NCBI RefSeq assembly: GCF_000430025.1
Contig: NZ_AUCZ01000015.1
Span: forward strand, 1 to 64,000
From: Flavobacterium suncheonense GH29-5 = DSM 17707
Lineage (GTDB): Bacteria; Bacteroidota; Bacteroidia; Flavobacteriales; Flavobacteriaceae
DNA length: 64,000 nt
Direction of reading: 5' to 3'
Shown here: piece by piece, positions 26,641 to 35,345 of the stretch
Numbering within the stretch: position 1 is the stretch's first letter
Layout: each line of letters starts with the position of its first letter
The notes under the pieces: generated by a model
What the model saw: only the letters and a program-made list of their open reading frames with translations
Database searches by the model: none
Told to the model about the DNA's origin: nothing
Translations under genes and position numbers: made by a program

Positions 26641-29600
26641 ATGGAACAACAACAACCTTATCAACCTAAGAATAAAGTTAGAATTGTAACCGCTGCGTCC
26701 TTATTTGACGGACACGATGCAGCCATCAACATCATGCGCCGTATCATCCAGGCTACCGGCGTTGAGGTGATTCACTTAGGGCACGACAGAAGTGTGGAAG
26801 AAGTAGTGAATACCGCTATTCAGGAAGATGCTAATGCCATTGCGATGACTTCGTATCAAGGAGGTCACAACGAATATTTCAAATACATGTACGATCTGCT
26901 CAAGGAAAAAGGAGCGGGTCATATTAAAATCTTCGGAGGCGGAGGCGGTGTAATTTTACCTTCCGAAATTTCCGAATTGCACGAATACGGTATCGAACGC
27001 ATTTATTCTCCGGACGACGGCCGTGAATTGGGCTTGCAGGGCATGATCAACGATTTGGTACAACGTGCCGATTTTCCTGTGGGTGATACACTAAACGGAG
27101 AAGTCAATCATCTGGAAGATAAAAATCCGACAGCGATTGCCCGTTTGATTTCTTCAGCTGAAAATTTTCCGGAAGTAGCCAAACCGGTTTTGGAGAAAAT
27201 TGCCAAAATTAATCAGGACAGCAAAACCCCGGTTCTTGGGATTACGGGAACGGGTGGTGCCGGAAAATCATCTTTGGTGGATGAATTGGTGCGCCGTTTC
27301 TTAATCGACTTCCCGGATAAAACCATCGGATTGATTTCCGTTGACCCTTCCAAACGTAAAACAGGCGGAGCTTTATTGGGAGACAGAATTCGTATGAATG
27401 CGATTAACAATCCGAGAGTATACATGCGTTCACTGGCAACCCGTCAGTCGAATTTAGCCTTGTCAAAATACGTTCAGGAAGCCATTGAAATATTGAAAGC
27501 TGCGAAATACGATTTGATTGTATTGGAAACTTCCGGTATCGGGCAATCCGACACGGAAATTTTAGAACATTCCGATGTTTCGTTATACGTAATGACGCCG
27601 GAATTCGGAGCGGCTACTCAGTTAGAAAAAATCGACATGTTAGACTTCGCGGATTTGGTAGCGTTAAACAAATTCGACAAACGCGGTGCTTTGGATGCGA
27701 TTCGCGATGTGAAAAAACAATACCAGCGCAACCACCATTTGTGGGACGTAGATCCGGATAAAATGCCGGTGTTCGGAACGATTGCTTCGCAGTTTAACGA
27801 CCCGGGCATGAACACGCTTTACAAATCCATCATGGATAAAATTGTAGAGAAAACAGGCATCGATTTGCATTCCAACTTCCAGATTACGCGGGAGATGAGC
27901 GAGAAAATCTTCGTGATTCCGCCGCACAGAACACGTTACTTATCTGAGATTTCGGAAAACAACAGAAAATACGACGAGACTGCCTTATCACAAGTAGATG
28001 TGGCTCAGAAACTATACGGTATCTTCAAAACCATGGAAACGGTTTCCGGAAGAGTGCCGAAAATTGACAAATCGGGTGTTATAGAAGATTCATTGAATCA
28101 TTCTCCTGAGAAAAAAGAATTCCTTTCGTTATTAATGAAAGAATTCGACCGCGTAAAAATGAACTTGGACCCGTACAACTGGGAAATCATTTTAACCTGG
28201 GACGAGAAAGTAAACAAATACAAAAATCCGGTATACAGTTTCATGGTGCGTGACAAGGAAATCAAAATCCAGACGCACACGGAATCGTTATCGCATTCCC
28301 AAATCCCGAAAGTGGCTTTACCGAAATATCAGGCCTGGGGCGATATCTTAAAATGGAACTTACAGGAAAACGTACCGGGAGAATTTCCGTTCGCATCCGG
28401 ATTGTATCCGTTCAAACGTGAAGGCGAAGATCCAACGCGTATGTTTGCGGGAGAAGGCGGACCGGAAAGAACCAACCGTCGTTTTCATTACGTTTCGTTG
28501 GGAATGCCGGCAAAACGTTTATCGACAGCTTTCGACTCGGTAACATTATATGGAAATGACCCGGATCACAGACCGGACATCTACGGAAAAATTGGTAACG
28601 CGGGTGTTTCCATTTGTTGTCTGGACGATGCGAAAAAATTATATTCCGGTTTTGATTTGAGCCACCCGGCGACTTCGGTTTCCATGACCATTAACGGACC
28701 GGCTCCGATGTTGCTTGGTTTCTTCATGAACGCGGCCATCGACCAAAATTGTGAAAAATACATCAAAGAAAACGGTTTGGAAGCCGAGGTGGAAGCTAAA
28801 ATCAACGCCATCTACAAAGCTAAAGGAGTAGAAAGACCGCGTTACAACGGTGAATTACCGAAAGGAAACGACGGTTTAGGCTTAATGCTTTTAGGAGTAA
28901 CTGGAGATCAGGTGTTACCGGCCGATGTATATAACGATATTAAAGTAAAAACCTTAGCGCAGGTTCGCGGAACGGTTCAGGCGGATATTTTAAAAGAAGA
29001 TCAGGCGCAAAATACCTGTATTTTCTCCACGGAATTCGCGCTTCGTCTGATGGGTGACGTTCAGGAGTATTTCATCCAGAATAATGTGCGTAACTTCTAT
29101 TCGGTTTCGATTTCAGGGTATCACATTGCAGAAGCCGGAGCAAATCCAATCACGCAGTTGGCGTTCACGTTGGCGAATGGGTTCACTTACGTGGAATACT
29201 ATTTAAGCCGAGGCATGAACATCAACGATTTTGGTCCAAACTTATCGTTCTTCTTCTCGAACGGTATCGATCCGGAATATGCGGTAATCGGTCGTGTGGC
29301 CCGTAAAATCTGGGCAAAAGCCATGAAGCTGAAATACGGCGCCAACGAAAGAGCACAGATGTTGAAATACCACATCCAGACTTCAGGCCGTTCGTTACAT
29401 GCGCAGGAAATTGATTTTAACGATATCCGTACAACCTTACAGGCGTTGTATGCGATTTATGATAACTGTAACTCGCTGCATACCAATGCGTACGATGAAG
29501 CGATAACCACGCCAACGGAAGAATCGGTACGTCGAGCGATGGCGATTCAGTTGATTATCAACAAAGAATTAGGTTTGGCGAAAAACGAAAACCCGATTCA

Positions 29601-30066
29601 AGGTTCGTTCATCATCGAAGAATTAACGGATTTAGTGGAAGAAGCTGTATTGGCTGAATTCGACCGTATCACGGAAAGAGGCGGAGTGCTTGGCGCAATG
29701 GAAACCATGTACCAGCGTTCTAAAATCCAGGAAGAATCGTTGTATTATGAGACTTTGAAACATACGGGAGAATTCCCGATTATCGGAGTGAATACCTTCT
29801 TAAGTTCCAAAGGTTCGCCAACGGTAATTCCGGCTGAAGTTATCCGCGCTACGGAAGAAGAGAAACAATTCCAGATTGCAACTTTGGAAAGCCTGCACAA
29901 AGCCAATGCAGATAAAGTAAAAGAACAGTTGGAGATCATTCAGGATGCGGCCATCCAGAATCAGAATATTTTCGAAAAACTGATGGATGCTACCAAATAT
30001 TGTTCGTTAGGCCAGATTACTTCTGCTTTGTTTGAAGTGGGAGGGCAGTACCGAAGAAATATGTGA
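26641..30066 (+). CDS. icmF: Fused isobutyryl-CoA mutase (IcmF)
   Basis: A 1,141-residue adenosylcobalamin enzyme with three parts in one chain. First, a B12-binding domain (residues about 10-150) with FDGHDAAIN, where H25 should ligate cobalt. Second, a MeaB-like GTPase chaperone with P-loop [13 protein letters not shown] (about 200-212) and a NKFDKRG switch. Third, the mutase barrel (about 560-1,130). At the position where methylmalonyl-CoA mutase has VRNTYI with the carboxylate-binding Arg, this protein has AQNTCI with Gln790. That is the known signature of isobutyryl-CoA mutase, so it probably interconverts isobutyryl- and n-butyryl-CoA. It stands alone with its own terminator. Confidence 0.9.
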   Translation: MEQQQPYQPKNKVRIVTAASLFDGHDAAINIMRRIIQATGVEVIHLGHDRSVEEVVNTAIQEDANAIAMTSYQGGHNEYFKYMYDLLKEKGAGHIKIFGGGGGVILPSEISELHEYGIERIYSPDDGRELGLQGMINDLVQRADFPVGDTLNGEVNHLEDKNPTAIARLISSAENFPEVAKPVLEKIAKINQDSKTPVLGITGTGGAGKSSLVDELVRRFLIDFPDKTIGLISVDPSKRKTGGALLGDRIRMNAINNPRVYMRSLATRQSNLALSKYVQEAIEILKAAKYDLIVLETSGIGQSDTEILEHSDVSLYVMTPEFGAATQLEKIDMLDFADLVALNKFDKRGALDAIRDVKKQYQRNHHLWDVDPDKMPVFGTIASQFNDPGMNTLYKSIMDKIVEKTGIDLHSNFQITREMSEKIFVIPPHRTRYLSEISENNRKYDETALSQVDVAQKLYGIFKTMETVSGRVPKIDKSGVIEDSLNHSPEKKEFLSLLMKEFDRVKMNLDPYNWEIILTWDEKVNKYKNPVYSFMVRDKEIKIQTHTESLSHSQIPKVALPKYQAWGDILKWNLQENVPGEFPFASGLYPFKREGEDPTRMFAGEGGPERTNRRFHYVSLGMPAKRLSTAFDSVTLYGNDPDHRPDIYGKIGNAGVSICCLDDAKKLYSGFDLSHPATSVSMTINGPAPMLLGFFMNAAIDQNCEKYIKENGLEAEVEAKINAIYKAKGVERPRYNGELPKGNDGLGLMLLGVTGDQVLPADVYNDIKVKTLAQVRGTVQADILKEDQAQNTCIFSTEFALRLMGDVQEYFIQNNVRNFYSVSISGYHIAEAGANPITQLAFTLANGFTYVEYYLSRGMNINDFGPNLSFFFSNGIDPEYAVIGRVARKIWAKAMKLKYGANERAQMLKYHIQTSGRSLHAQEIDFNDIRTTLQALYAIYDNCNSLHTNAYDEAITTPTEESVRRAMAIQLIINKELGLAKNENPIQGSFIIEELTDLVEEAVLAEFDRITERGGVLGAMETMYQRSKIQEESLYYETLKHTGEFPIIGVNTFLSSKGSPTVIPAEVIRATEEEKQFQIATLESLHKANADKVKEQLEIIQDAAIQNQNIFEKLMDATKYCSLGQITSALFEVGGQYRRNM

Positions 30067-30091
30067 TTTGTAAATACTGATAGTTAATAAG

Positions 30092-30118
30092 AAAGGTCTC
30101 AATTCAGAGGCCTTTTTT
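30092..30118 (+). terminator. Terminator of icmF
   Basis: AAGGTCTC and GAGGCCTT (one G-U pair) around AATTCA, followed by seven T. Confidence 0.8.
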
Positions 30119-30134
30119 TATGTCTTTATTTTTT

Positions 30135-30149
30135 TGGCACGACTATTGA
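30135..30149 (+). promoter_or_regulatory. Sigma-54 (-24/-12) promoter
   Basis: TTGGCACGACTATTGA matches the sigma-54 consensus TGGCACGnnnnTTGC in all but the last base. The GG and TG dinucleotides have the correct spacing. It lies 31 bases before the lipoprotein ATG at 30181, with no TAnnTTTG element nearby. Confidence 0.6.
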
Positions 30150-30180
30150 ATTAAGTTTAAAAAAATAAAAAATAATAGCC

Positions 30181-30708
30181 ATGAAAAAAATAATACTATT
30201 TGTTGCATTAATCAGCGGAATGATGGTAATGCAAAGTTGTGTCCGGGAAGAAGTAGTTGTGGATGATACAGTAGATTATGATACCATCAGTGAGGTTTGG
30301 GAATATTCCAATGTAGATTTCCACGCAGGAAATAATTACAGTAAGTTTTTGAATTTTCCGCATGCAATTTATTCTTCTGATATGGTCTTGGTGTACCGTT
30401 TAGCAGGAGGTGGTTCTGCTGGAGATGTCTGGAAACTGCTTCCGGAAACCTATTATTTTGACGACGAAACTTTAGATTTCGGTTATAAGAACGATTTTAC
30501 ACAGTATGATGCAAAAATTGATTTGTATGGTTATGATTTAGCAGGTTTGTCAGGCGCCTACCGATTGAATCAGATTTTCAGAGTAGTGGTAATACCGGCT
30601 TATTACGGAAAATCAGCCAAAGGAAAAACAGTTGATTTTAACAACTATAAAGAAGTAATCGATTTTTACGGAATTGATGAGTCAAAGTTCATGAAGATTT
30701 CAGAATAA
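30181..30708 (+). CDS. Lipoprotein of unknown function behind a sigma-54-like promoter
   Basis: A 175-residue protein with signal peptide MKKIILFVALISGMMVMQSC, lipobox Cys at residue 20. The mature part is rich in acidic and aromatic residues (SEVWEYSNVDFHAGNNYSKF; VYRLAGGGSAGDVWKLLPET) and has no membrane segment. I do not know a function for this type, although similar small lipoproteins are common in Flavobacteria. The upstream -24/-12 promoter is the most informative feature: transcription probably needs RpoN and an enhancer-binding activator, neither of which is in the window. A terminator follows, so the gene is monocistronic. Confidence 0.7.
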   Translation: MKKIILFVALISGMMVMQSCVREEVVVDDTVDYDTISEVWEYSNVDFHAGNNYSKFLNFPHAIYSSDMVLVYRLAGGGSAGDVWKLLPETYYFDDETLDFGYKNDFTQYDAKIDLYGYDLAGLSGAYRLNQIFRVVVIPAYYGKSAKGKTVDFNNYKEVIDFYGIDESKFMKISE

Positions 30709-30709
30709 A

Positions 30710-30753
30710 GTGCTGCAGCACATGGTAAAGCCTCTTAAATGAGGCTTTTTTTA
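30710..30753 (+). terminator. Palindrome and terminator after the lipoprotein gene
   Basis: A perfect 12-bp palindrome, GTGCTGCAGCAC (30710-30721), lies just after the stop. The terminator proper is AAAGCCTC and GAGGCTTT around TTAAAT, with a T run (30727-30753). Confidence 0.75.
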
Positions 30754-30792
30754 TGCTGTATATTTAAGATTTTTTTAAAAATTAACCCTTAA

Positions 30793-30800
30793 TAATTTTG
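30793..30800 (+). promoter_or_regulatory. -7 promoter element (TAATTTTG) for the second lipoprotein
   Basis: Exact TAnnTTTG match, 91 bases before the ATG at 30891, implying a leader of about 87 bases. Confidence 0.4.
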
Positions 30801-30890
30801 TACTTTTAAGAAAGTAAAATGCTCATGTAAAATACCACAGCAGTTGCTGATTTGCCCCATAATATTTAGAAATCATCAATTATAAATATT

Positions 30891-31727
30891 ATGAAAAATT
30901 CAGTTACCTCCCGTAGTATGAAACTTTCAAGTTTCTTTGCGATGTGTTTCGTCGCAATGTTTGTCGGTTCCTGTAGTGAATCAGACGATGCGCCTAACAA
31001 TACAAGTTCCAGAGTTCCGTATCAATGTATGAGTTGTGTAAAGACTTCTGAAGCACTTCCGGAAAATGATAACAGCAGTAACGGAATTTATAAAGGTGTT
31101 TTTACCAACGGATCTTTTGAACTTGATGTTAAAAACAGAAGTGAAGATATAAAAGGTGTAGTTTTTTATAACAATAAAAGAATTGAATTATTTGGAGTAT
31201 CCAGTACTTATGTAAAAGGAAATTTAATGGCTGTATTAAGAGGCGCTTTGGACGGAAAAAAATTTTCCATGAATTTTTGGGTAAGCCAAGACGGTTCAAA
31301 TCCTAAAGTTTACGATTTTTCACTTCCGGACGGAAAAGCGATTGTTGCTAACGTTGTCAAAGAAACTTCAAAAACATTGCAGGAATCTTTTGAAGGAAAA
31401 TATTATATTAAAACAGTAGTCTATCCACAGAGTGGCAATGTGCCGGAATTAGAGGGAAAGGTTGATAATCCGTTTCCTCCAGCAGAGAATATTACCGATA
31501 AAGGAGCTGTTCGAGTGTTATTGTCCAGAACCGATGCAATCTGGTTTTTTCATGCTGTTTTGAATGGTGGTGAAATCCGTAGTGATTCTGGTAGTATTAT
31601 TGATGGAAAACTTGTTTCTGACAACACACACAAAGTGGTGGCGACTTTGGTAAGTGATGAACTTAATCATGTTGATTATTCTTCCGGTAATTCGCCAATG
31701 AGTCTGTATGCAATAAGGGTTAGATGA
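30891..31727 (+). CDS. Lipoprotein of unknown function with CxxC near the N-terminus
   Basis: A 278-residue exported protein. The signal peptide carries a hydrophobic core FFAMCFVAMFVGSC with the lipobox Cys around residue 28; an internal Met at residue 10 gives an alternative, more typical start. Just after the lipid anchor the mature protein has YQCMSCVKT, a CxxC that could bind metal or form a disulfide. The remainder is probably beta-rich (GVFTNGSFELDVKNRSEDI, KGNLMAVLRGALDGKKFSMN). I do not recognise the family. It sits between another lipoprotein and glutamine synthetase, each with its own promoter and terminator. Confidence 0.65.
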   Translation: MKNSVTSRSMKLSSFFAMCFVAMFVGSCSESDDAPNNTSSRVPYQCMSCVKTSEALPENDNSSNGIYKGVFTNGSFELDVKNRSEDIKGVVFYNNKRIELFGVSSTYVKGNLMAVLRGALDGKKFSMNFWVSQDGSNPKVYDFSLPDGKAIVANVVKETSKTLQESFEGKYYIKTVVYPQSGNVPELEGKVDNPFPPAENITDKGAVRVLLSRTDAIWFFHAVLNGGEIRSDSGSIIDGKLVSDNTHKVVATLVSDELNHVDYSSGNSPMSLYAIRVR

Positions 31728-31753
31728 TATTTTTTATACAATTACTATATTTG

Positions 31754-31784
31754 TACCCCTAAATTTTAGGGGTATTTCTTTTTT
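31754..31784 (+). terminator. Terminator after the second lipoprotein
   Basis: TACCCCTAAA and TTTAGGGGTA form a near-perfect hairpin followed by TTTCTTTTTT. It lies just upstream of the glnN promoter. Confidence 0.75.
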
Positions 31785-31800
31785 GTATTCTAAAAATAGT

Positions 31801-31808
31801 TATTTTTG
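31801..31808 (+). promoter_or_regulatory. -7 promoter element (TATTTTTG) for glutamine synthetase
   Basis: Exact TAnnTTTG match, 40 bases before the ATG at 31849. A TTG at 31783-31785 is 15 bases upstream, a short spacer. Confidence 0.5.
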
Positions 31809-31848
31809 CAGGGTAAAAATAAGGGTACAAATTTTAAAACACAACTTT

Positions 31849-34038
31849 ATGTCAACATTTCGTTTTCATGCACTGCAAAAAGCAACCGACAGAAAAACGG
31901 TAGCAGTAGAAGAACTGGATAGAAAATCTGCCATTTTCGGCAGCAATGTATTTAACGACAAAGCTATGAGACAGTTTTTAACGCCGGAAGCGTACAAAGC
32001 TGTTAAAAGTGCTATCGAGCAGGGCGTGAAAATCGACCGCAAAATTGCCGATTACATTGCTATGGGAATGAAAGAGTGGGCGTTGTCCAAAGGAGTTACC
32101 CATTATACACACTGGTTTCAGCCATTAACCGGAACTACAGCGGAAAAACACGATGCTTTCTTTGAAACTTCTTTCGACGGTAGTGATCCGGTGGAAAAAT
32201 TCGGGGGAAGCCAATTAGTACAACAGGAACCCGACGCTTCATCCTTTCCGAACGGAGGAATCCGCAATACCTTTGAAGCACGTGGTTATACGGCATGGGA
32301 TCCAACCTCGCCGGCCTTCATCTACGGAACAACTTTATGTATTCCAACTGTTTTCGTTTCGTACACAGGAGAAGCTTTGGACAACAAAACCCCGTTGTTA
32401 AGAGCTTTACACGCGATTGATACTGCTGCAACAGAAGTGGCGAAATATTTCGATAAAAACGTTAAAAAAGTAACCCCAACGTTAGGTTGGGAGCAAGAAT
32501 ATTTCTTAGTTGACGCGGCTTTAGCGGCTTCGCGTCCCGATATTTTAGCAACCGGAAGAACGTTGTTAGGCCATACCTCCGCAAAAGGGCAACAATTGGA
32601 AGATCATTATTTCGGATCCATTCCAACTCGTGTATTAAATTATATGAGAGATTTGGAAAACGAATGTATGTTGTTGGGAATTCCGGTGAAAACCCGTCAC
32701 AATGAAGTTGCACCAAACCAGTTTGAGTTAGCGCCTATTTTTGAAGAGACCAATTTAGCGGTAGACCACAATTCCTTATTGATGGACGTAATGCAGAAAG
32801 TAGCCGAGCGTCATCATTTTAAAGTGTTGTTCCATGAAAAACCGTTCAAAGGCGTAAACGGTTCCGGAAAACACAACAACTGGTCGTTGGCAACCGATAC
32901 CGGCATCAACCTGTTAAGTCCGAGCAAAACGCCAATGAGCAATTTACAGTTTTTGACATTCTTCATCAATACCATTAAAGCGGTTCACGATAACGAAGAA
33001 TTGTTAAGAGCATCAATTGCTTCGGCAAGCAACGATCACCGTTTGGGAGCTAACGAAGCACCACCGGCCATCATTTCGGTATTTATCGGACAACAGTTAA
33101 CCAAAGTACTGGAAGAATTAGAAGGTGTTTCCAAGGGAAAATTATCTCCGGAAGAAAAAACCGATTTAAAATTAAACGTAGTAGGTAAAATTCCGGACGT
33201 TTTATTAGACAATACAGACCGTAACAGAACCTCTCCGTTTGCGTTTACCGGAAACAAATTTGAATTCCGTGCGGTAGGTTCTTCGGCGAACTGTGCGGTT
33301 TCGATGACCACTTTAAATACTATCGTGGCGAAACAGTTGAAAGATTTCAAAGTTGAGGTGGATGCCTTAATCGAGAAAAAAGACATGAAAAAAGACGATG
33401 CGATTTTCAACGTGTTGCGAGAGTACATCAAAAATTTCAAAGCCATTCTTTTCGAGGGAGACGGTTACAGCGAGGCTTGGGAAAAAGAAGCAAAAAAACG
33501 CGGTTTGAGCAATCATAAAACGACTCCGAAGGCGCTGAAGGCAAAAGTTTCCAAAAAAGCAATCGAGTTGTTCAGCGAAATGGGCGTAATGAACCATGTA
33601 GAGGTTGAAGCGCGCTACGAAATCGAATTGGAAGAATACATCAAAAAAATCCAGATTGAAGGACGTATTTTAGGGGACATTGCCCGCAATCATGTTATAC
33701 CAACGGCGATTCGTTATCAGAACACCTTAATTGAAAATGTAAAAGGTCTGAAAGAGATTTTCGGAAAAGATTTCGAGAAAATTGCGAAAGAGCAAATCAG
33801 TTTAATTAAAGAAATTTCGGAGCATATCGAAGGCATCAATTCAAAAGTAGAGGCGATGACCGAAGAGCGCAAAAAAGCCAACAATTTGGCAAATGCCGAA
33901 AAAATGGCCGATGCGTATTGTGAGAAAGTGAAACCGTATTTCGAGGAAATTCGTTACCATTCCGATAAATTAGAATTGTTGGTAGACGACGAAATCTGGA
34001 CACTAACCAAATACAGAGAGTTATTGTTTACAAAATAA
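31849..34038 (+). CDS. glnN: Glutamine synthetase type III
   Basis: A 729-residue class III glutamine synthetase that makes glutamine from glutamate, ammonia and ATP and forms a double-ring dodecamer. GSIII features are clear: FRFHALQKATDRK at the N-terminus, GVTHYTHWFQPLTGTTAEKH (about residues 78-97), TLGWEQEYFLVD with metal-binding Glu, KTRHNEVAPNQFELAPIFEE, and the ATP/glutamate loop HEKPFKGVNGSGKHNNWSL. The C-terminal 250 residues form the helical extension particular to GSIII. The open frame extends upstream to 31783 through the promoter, so the ATG at 31849 (MSTFRFHAL) is chosen. Confidence 0.96.
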   Translation: MSTFRFHALQKATDRKTVAVEELDRKSAIFGSNVFNDKAMRQFLTPEAYKAVKSAIEQGVKIDRKIADYIAMGMKEWALSKGVTHYTHWFQPLTGTTAEKHDAFFETSFDGSDPVEKFGGSQLVQQEPDASSFPNGGIRNTFEARGYTAWDPTSPAFIYGTTLCIPTVFVSYTGEALDNKTPLLRALHAIDTAATEVAKYFDKNVKKVTPTLGWEQEYFLVDAALAASRPDILATGRTLLGHTSAKGQQLEDHYFGSIPTRVLNYMRDLENECMLLGIPVKTRHNEVAPNQFELAPIFEETNLAVDHNSLLMDVMQKVAERHHFKVLFHEKPFKGVNGSGKHNNWSLATDTGINLLSPSKTPMSNLQFLTFFINTIKAVHDNEELLRASIASASNDHRLGANEAPPAIISVFIGQQLTKVLEELEGVSKGKLSPEEKTDLKLNVVGKIPDVLLDNTDRNRTSPFAFTGNKFEFRAVGSSANCAVSMTTLNTIVAKQLKDFKVEVDALIEKKDMKKDDAIFNVLREYIKNFKAILFEGDGYSEAWEKEAKKRGLSNHKTTPKALKAKVSKKAIELFSEMGVMNHVEVEARYEIELEEYIKKIQIEGRILGDIARNHVIPTAIRYQNTLIENVKGLKEIFGKDFEKIAKEQISLIKEISEHIEGINSKVEAMTEERKKANNLANAEKMADAYCEKVKPYFEEIRYHSDKLELLVDDEIWTLTKYRELLFTK

Positions 34039-34058
34039 TCTGTTTTACTGTTTGTTTT

Positions 34059-34085
34059 AAAACCTCCTTTTCGGAGGTTTTTTTG
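34059..34085 (+). terminator. Terminator of glnN
   Basis: AAACCTCC and GGAGGTTT around TTTTC, followed by a T run. Confidence 0.85.
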
Positions 34086-34167
34086 TTAAAATGGTTGTTG
34101 GACTGCTTTTTTTTACGCTTTGTAGAAAACTTGTATTTTACTGAAAAATAATTGATTGCAGATGATT

Positions 34168-34195
34168 TTGGTTAGCCTTAATTGTTTTAAATTTG
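34168..34195 (+). promoter_or_regulatory. Promoter of the candidate RNA gene
   Basis: TTG at 34168-34170, a 17-base spacer, TAAATTTG at 34188-34195. Both boxes match the Bacteroidota consensus and no protein gene follows. Transcription would start near 34199. Confidence 0.6.
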
Positions 34196-34198
34196 AAT

Positions 34199-34414
34199 AG
34201 AAATTCAACCACAGAATTTACTTCCAATCAAACAGGCTTCTTCAGAATCATAATTTATTCCCACCTTTTCATACTGTAAAGCGATATCAAACGATATGCA
34301 ATTCTTTGGGTTAAGAATTGTTAAACCTACAAGGGTGATTTTGTTGCTCTTGTGCTCAGAAACAAACAAAACCCATTGAAGAAAAGTGAGGTTGGGAAAC
34401 TAACCTCACTTTTT
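34199..34414 (+). ncRNA. Candidate structured small RNA (about 215 nt)
   Basis: Bounded by a complete promoter and a strong terminator. TTCTTCA (34238-34244) can pair with TGAAGAA (34377-34383) to close a domain. Inside are CAATTCTT/AAGAATTG (34299-34320, perfect 8 bp), ACAAGGGT/GCTCTTGT (34329-34353, 8 bp with two G-U) and ATATC/GATAT (34285-34297). The six-base loop TGGGTT (34307-34312) is exactly complementary to AACCCA (34370-34375), a possible pseudoknot. No reading frame is evident. It is not recognisably tmRNA, RNase P or SRP RNA; a Flavobacteria 6S-type RNA is an alternative by size. Folding was done by eye. Confidence 0.45.
34384..34414 (+). terminator. Terminator of the candidate RNA
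   Basis: AAGTGAGGTT and AACCTCACTT, a perfect 10-bp stem with an 8-base loop and TTT tail. Confidence 0.8.
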
Positions 34415-34444
34415 AAAAGTATCCATTTAAACTTGTTAAGTTGG

Positions 34445-34485
34445 GAAAAGCGTTTTTCTTTTATTAGGAAAGCGCTTTTCTTTTT
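34445..34485 (+). terminator. Second strong hairpin before the OmpA genes
   Basis: GAAAAGCGTTTTTC pairs with GGAAAGCGCTTTTC (14 bp, two G-U) around an 8-base loop, followed by TTTTTC. No gene ends between it and the preceding terminator, only 30 bases away. Confidence 0.7.
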
Positions 34486-34521
34486 CTGAAAAATTGCTTT
34501 CTTTAGCTTTTTTAACTGCTT

Positions 34522-35301
34522 ATGAAACGTTTTTTAAATATTTGTATTTTAATGGTTTCCGTTTGTGTTGGCGCACAGGAAAAAGTTACAGTTTATTTCG
34601 ATTTGGATAGTCACGAGATGCAGAAAGAGGGCAGTCTTAAACTTTCGGAATGGTTCTCACAAAACCAGCAGTTTGAAATTCAGAAAGTTTACGGTTATTG
34701 CGATAGTGTCGGAACTTATGGTTACAATGATAAATTAGCACTGCGACGCATCCGTACCATTTTGGATATTTTAAAAAAGAACTCCGTTAGATTTTCAAAA
34801 ACATTGGAAATCAAAGGCTTTGGAGAACGTTTTGAGCAATCGCCTGATCAGGGTGAAAACCGTAAGGTGGAAATCTATTTTAACAGACCGGAAGCGAAAA
34901 GAGCCGAAAAGGAAGAAAAAATGGCTGAAAAAGTAGCCGCAATGAAAGTAGGCGATAAATTGCGACTGCGACATCTGAATTTTTACAACCGTTCCGGAAG
35001 AGTTGTGCCGAAATCCATTCCGGTTTTAGAGGAACTGTATCAGATTATGAAGGACAATCCGAAGCTGAAAATCGACATTCAGGGACACATCTGCTGTCAG
35101 CCGCAAGGCGATTTAGAAGATATTTCAACCCTCCGCAGCAGAACAGTATACAACTATCTGATTGAAAAAGGAATCGACAAATCACGTCTAACCTACCAAG
35201 GTTACGGAAGCACCATGCCTCTATATCCGATTCCGGAAAAAAATGAGTTTGAACGCGACGAAAACCGCCGTGTTGAAATTATGATAGTGGCCAATCAATA
35301 A
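34522..35301 (+). CDS. OmpA-family protein with two OmpA-like domains (copy A)
   Basis: A 259-residue exported protein. After a short signal peptide (MKRFLNICILMVSVCVGAQ) come two OmpA-like peptidoglycan-binding modules in tandem. The first (about residues 21-125) has VTVYFDLDSHEMQKEG and FGERFEQSPDQGENRKVEI. The second (about 148-259) has LRHLNFYNRSGRVVPKS, IDIQGHICCQPQGD and DENRRVEIMI. Usually OmpA proteins carry one such domain behind a barrel, and here there is no barrel. A paralogue with the same layout follows 44 bases later. It is probably periplasmic and bound to peptidoglycan; the adjacent CC pair in the second module is shared with the paralogue. Confidence 0.82.
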   Translation: MKRFLNICILMVSVCVGAQEKVTVYFDLDSHEMQKEGSLKLSEWFSQNQQFEIQKVYGYCDSVGTYGYNDKLALRRIRTILDILKKNSVRFSKTLEIKGFGERFEQSPDQGENRKVEIYFNRPEAKRAEKEEKMAEKVAAMKVGDKLRLRHLNFYNRSGRVVPKSIPVLEELYQIMKDNPKLKIDIQGHICCQPQGDLEDISTLRSRTVYNYLIEKGIDKSRLTYQGYGSTMPLYPIPEKNEFERDENRRVEIMIVANQ

Positions 35302-35345
35302 AAAACGCGTATTTTCGTTTATAATTAGTATAACACCTTATTTGT

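Larger units (their letters stand above)
34039..34521 (+). other. Gene-free region with a candidate RNA gene
   Basis: A 483-base gap without a credible open frame. It holds the glnN terminator, a full promoter (34168-34195), a set of hairpins ending in a strong terminator (34384-34414), and a second, 14-bp terminator hairpin before the OmpA genes. The content is better explained by a non-coding RNA than by plain spacer. Confidence 0.7.
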
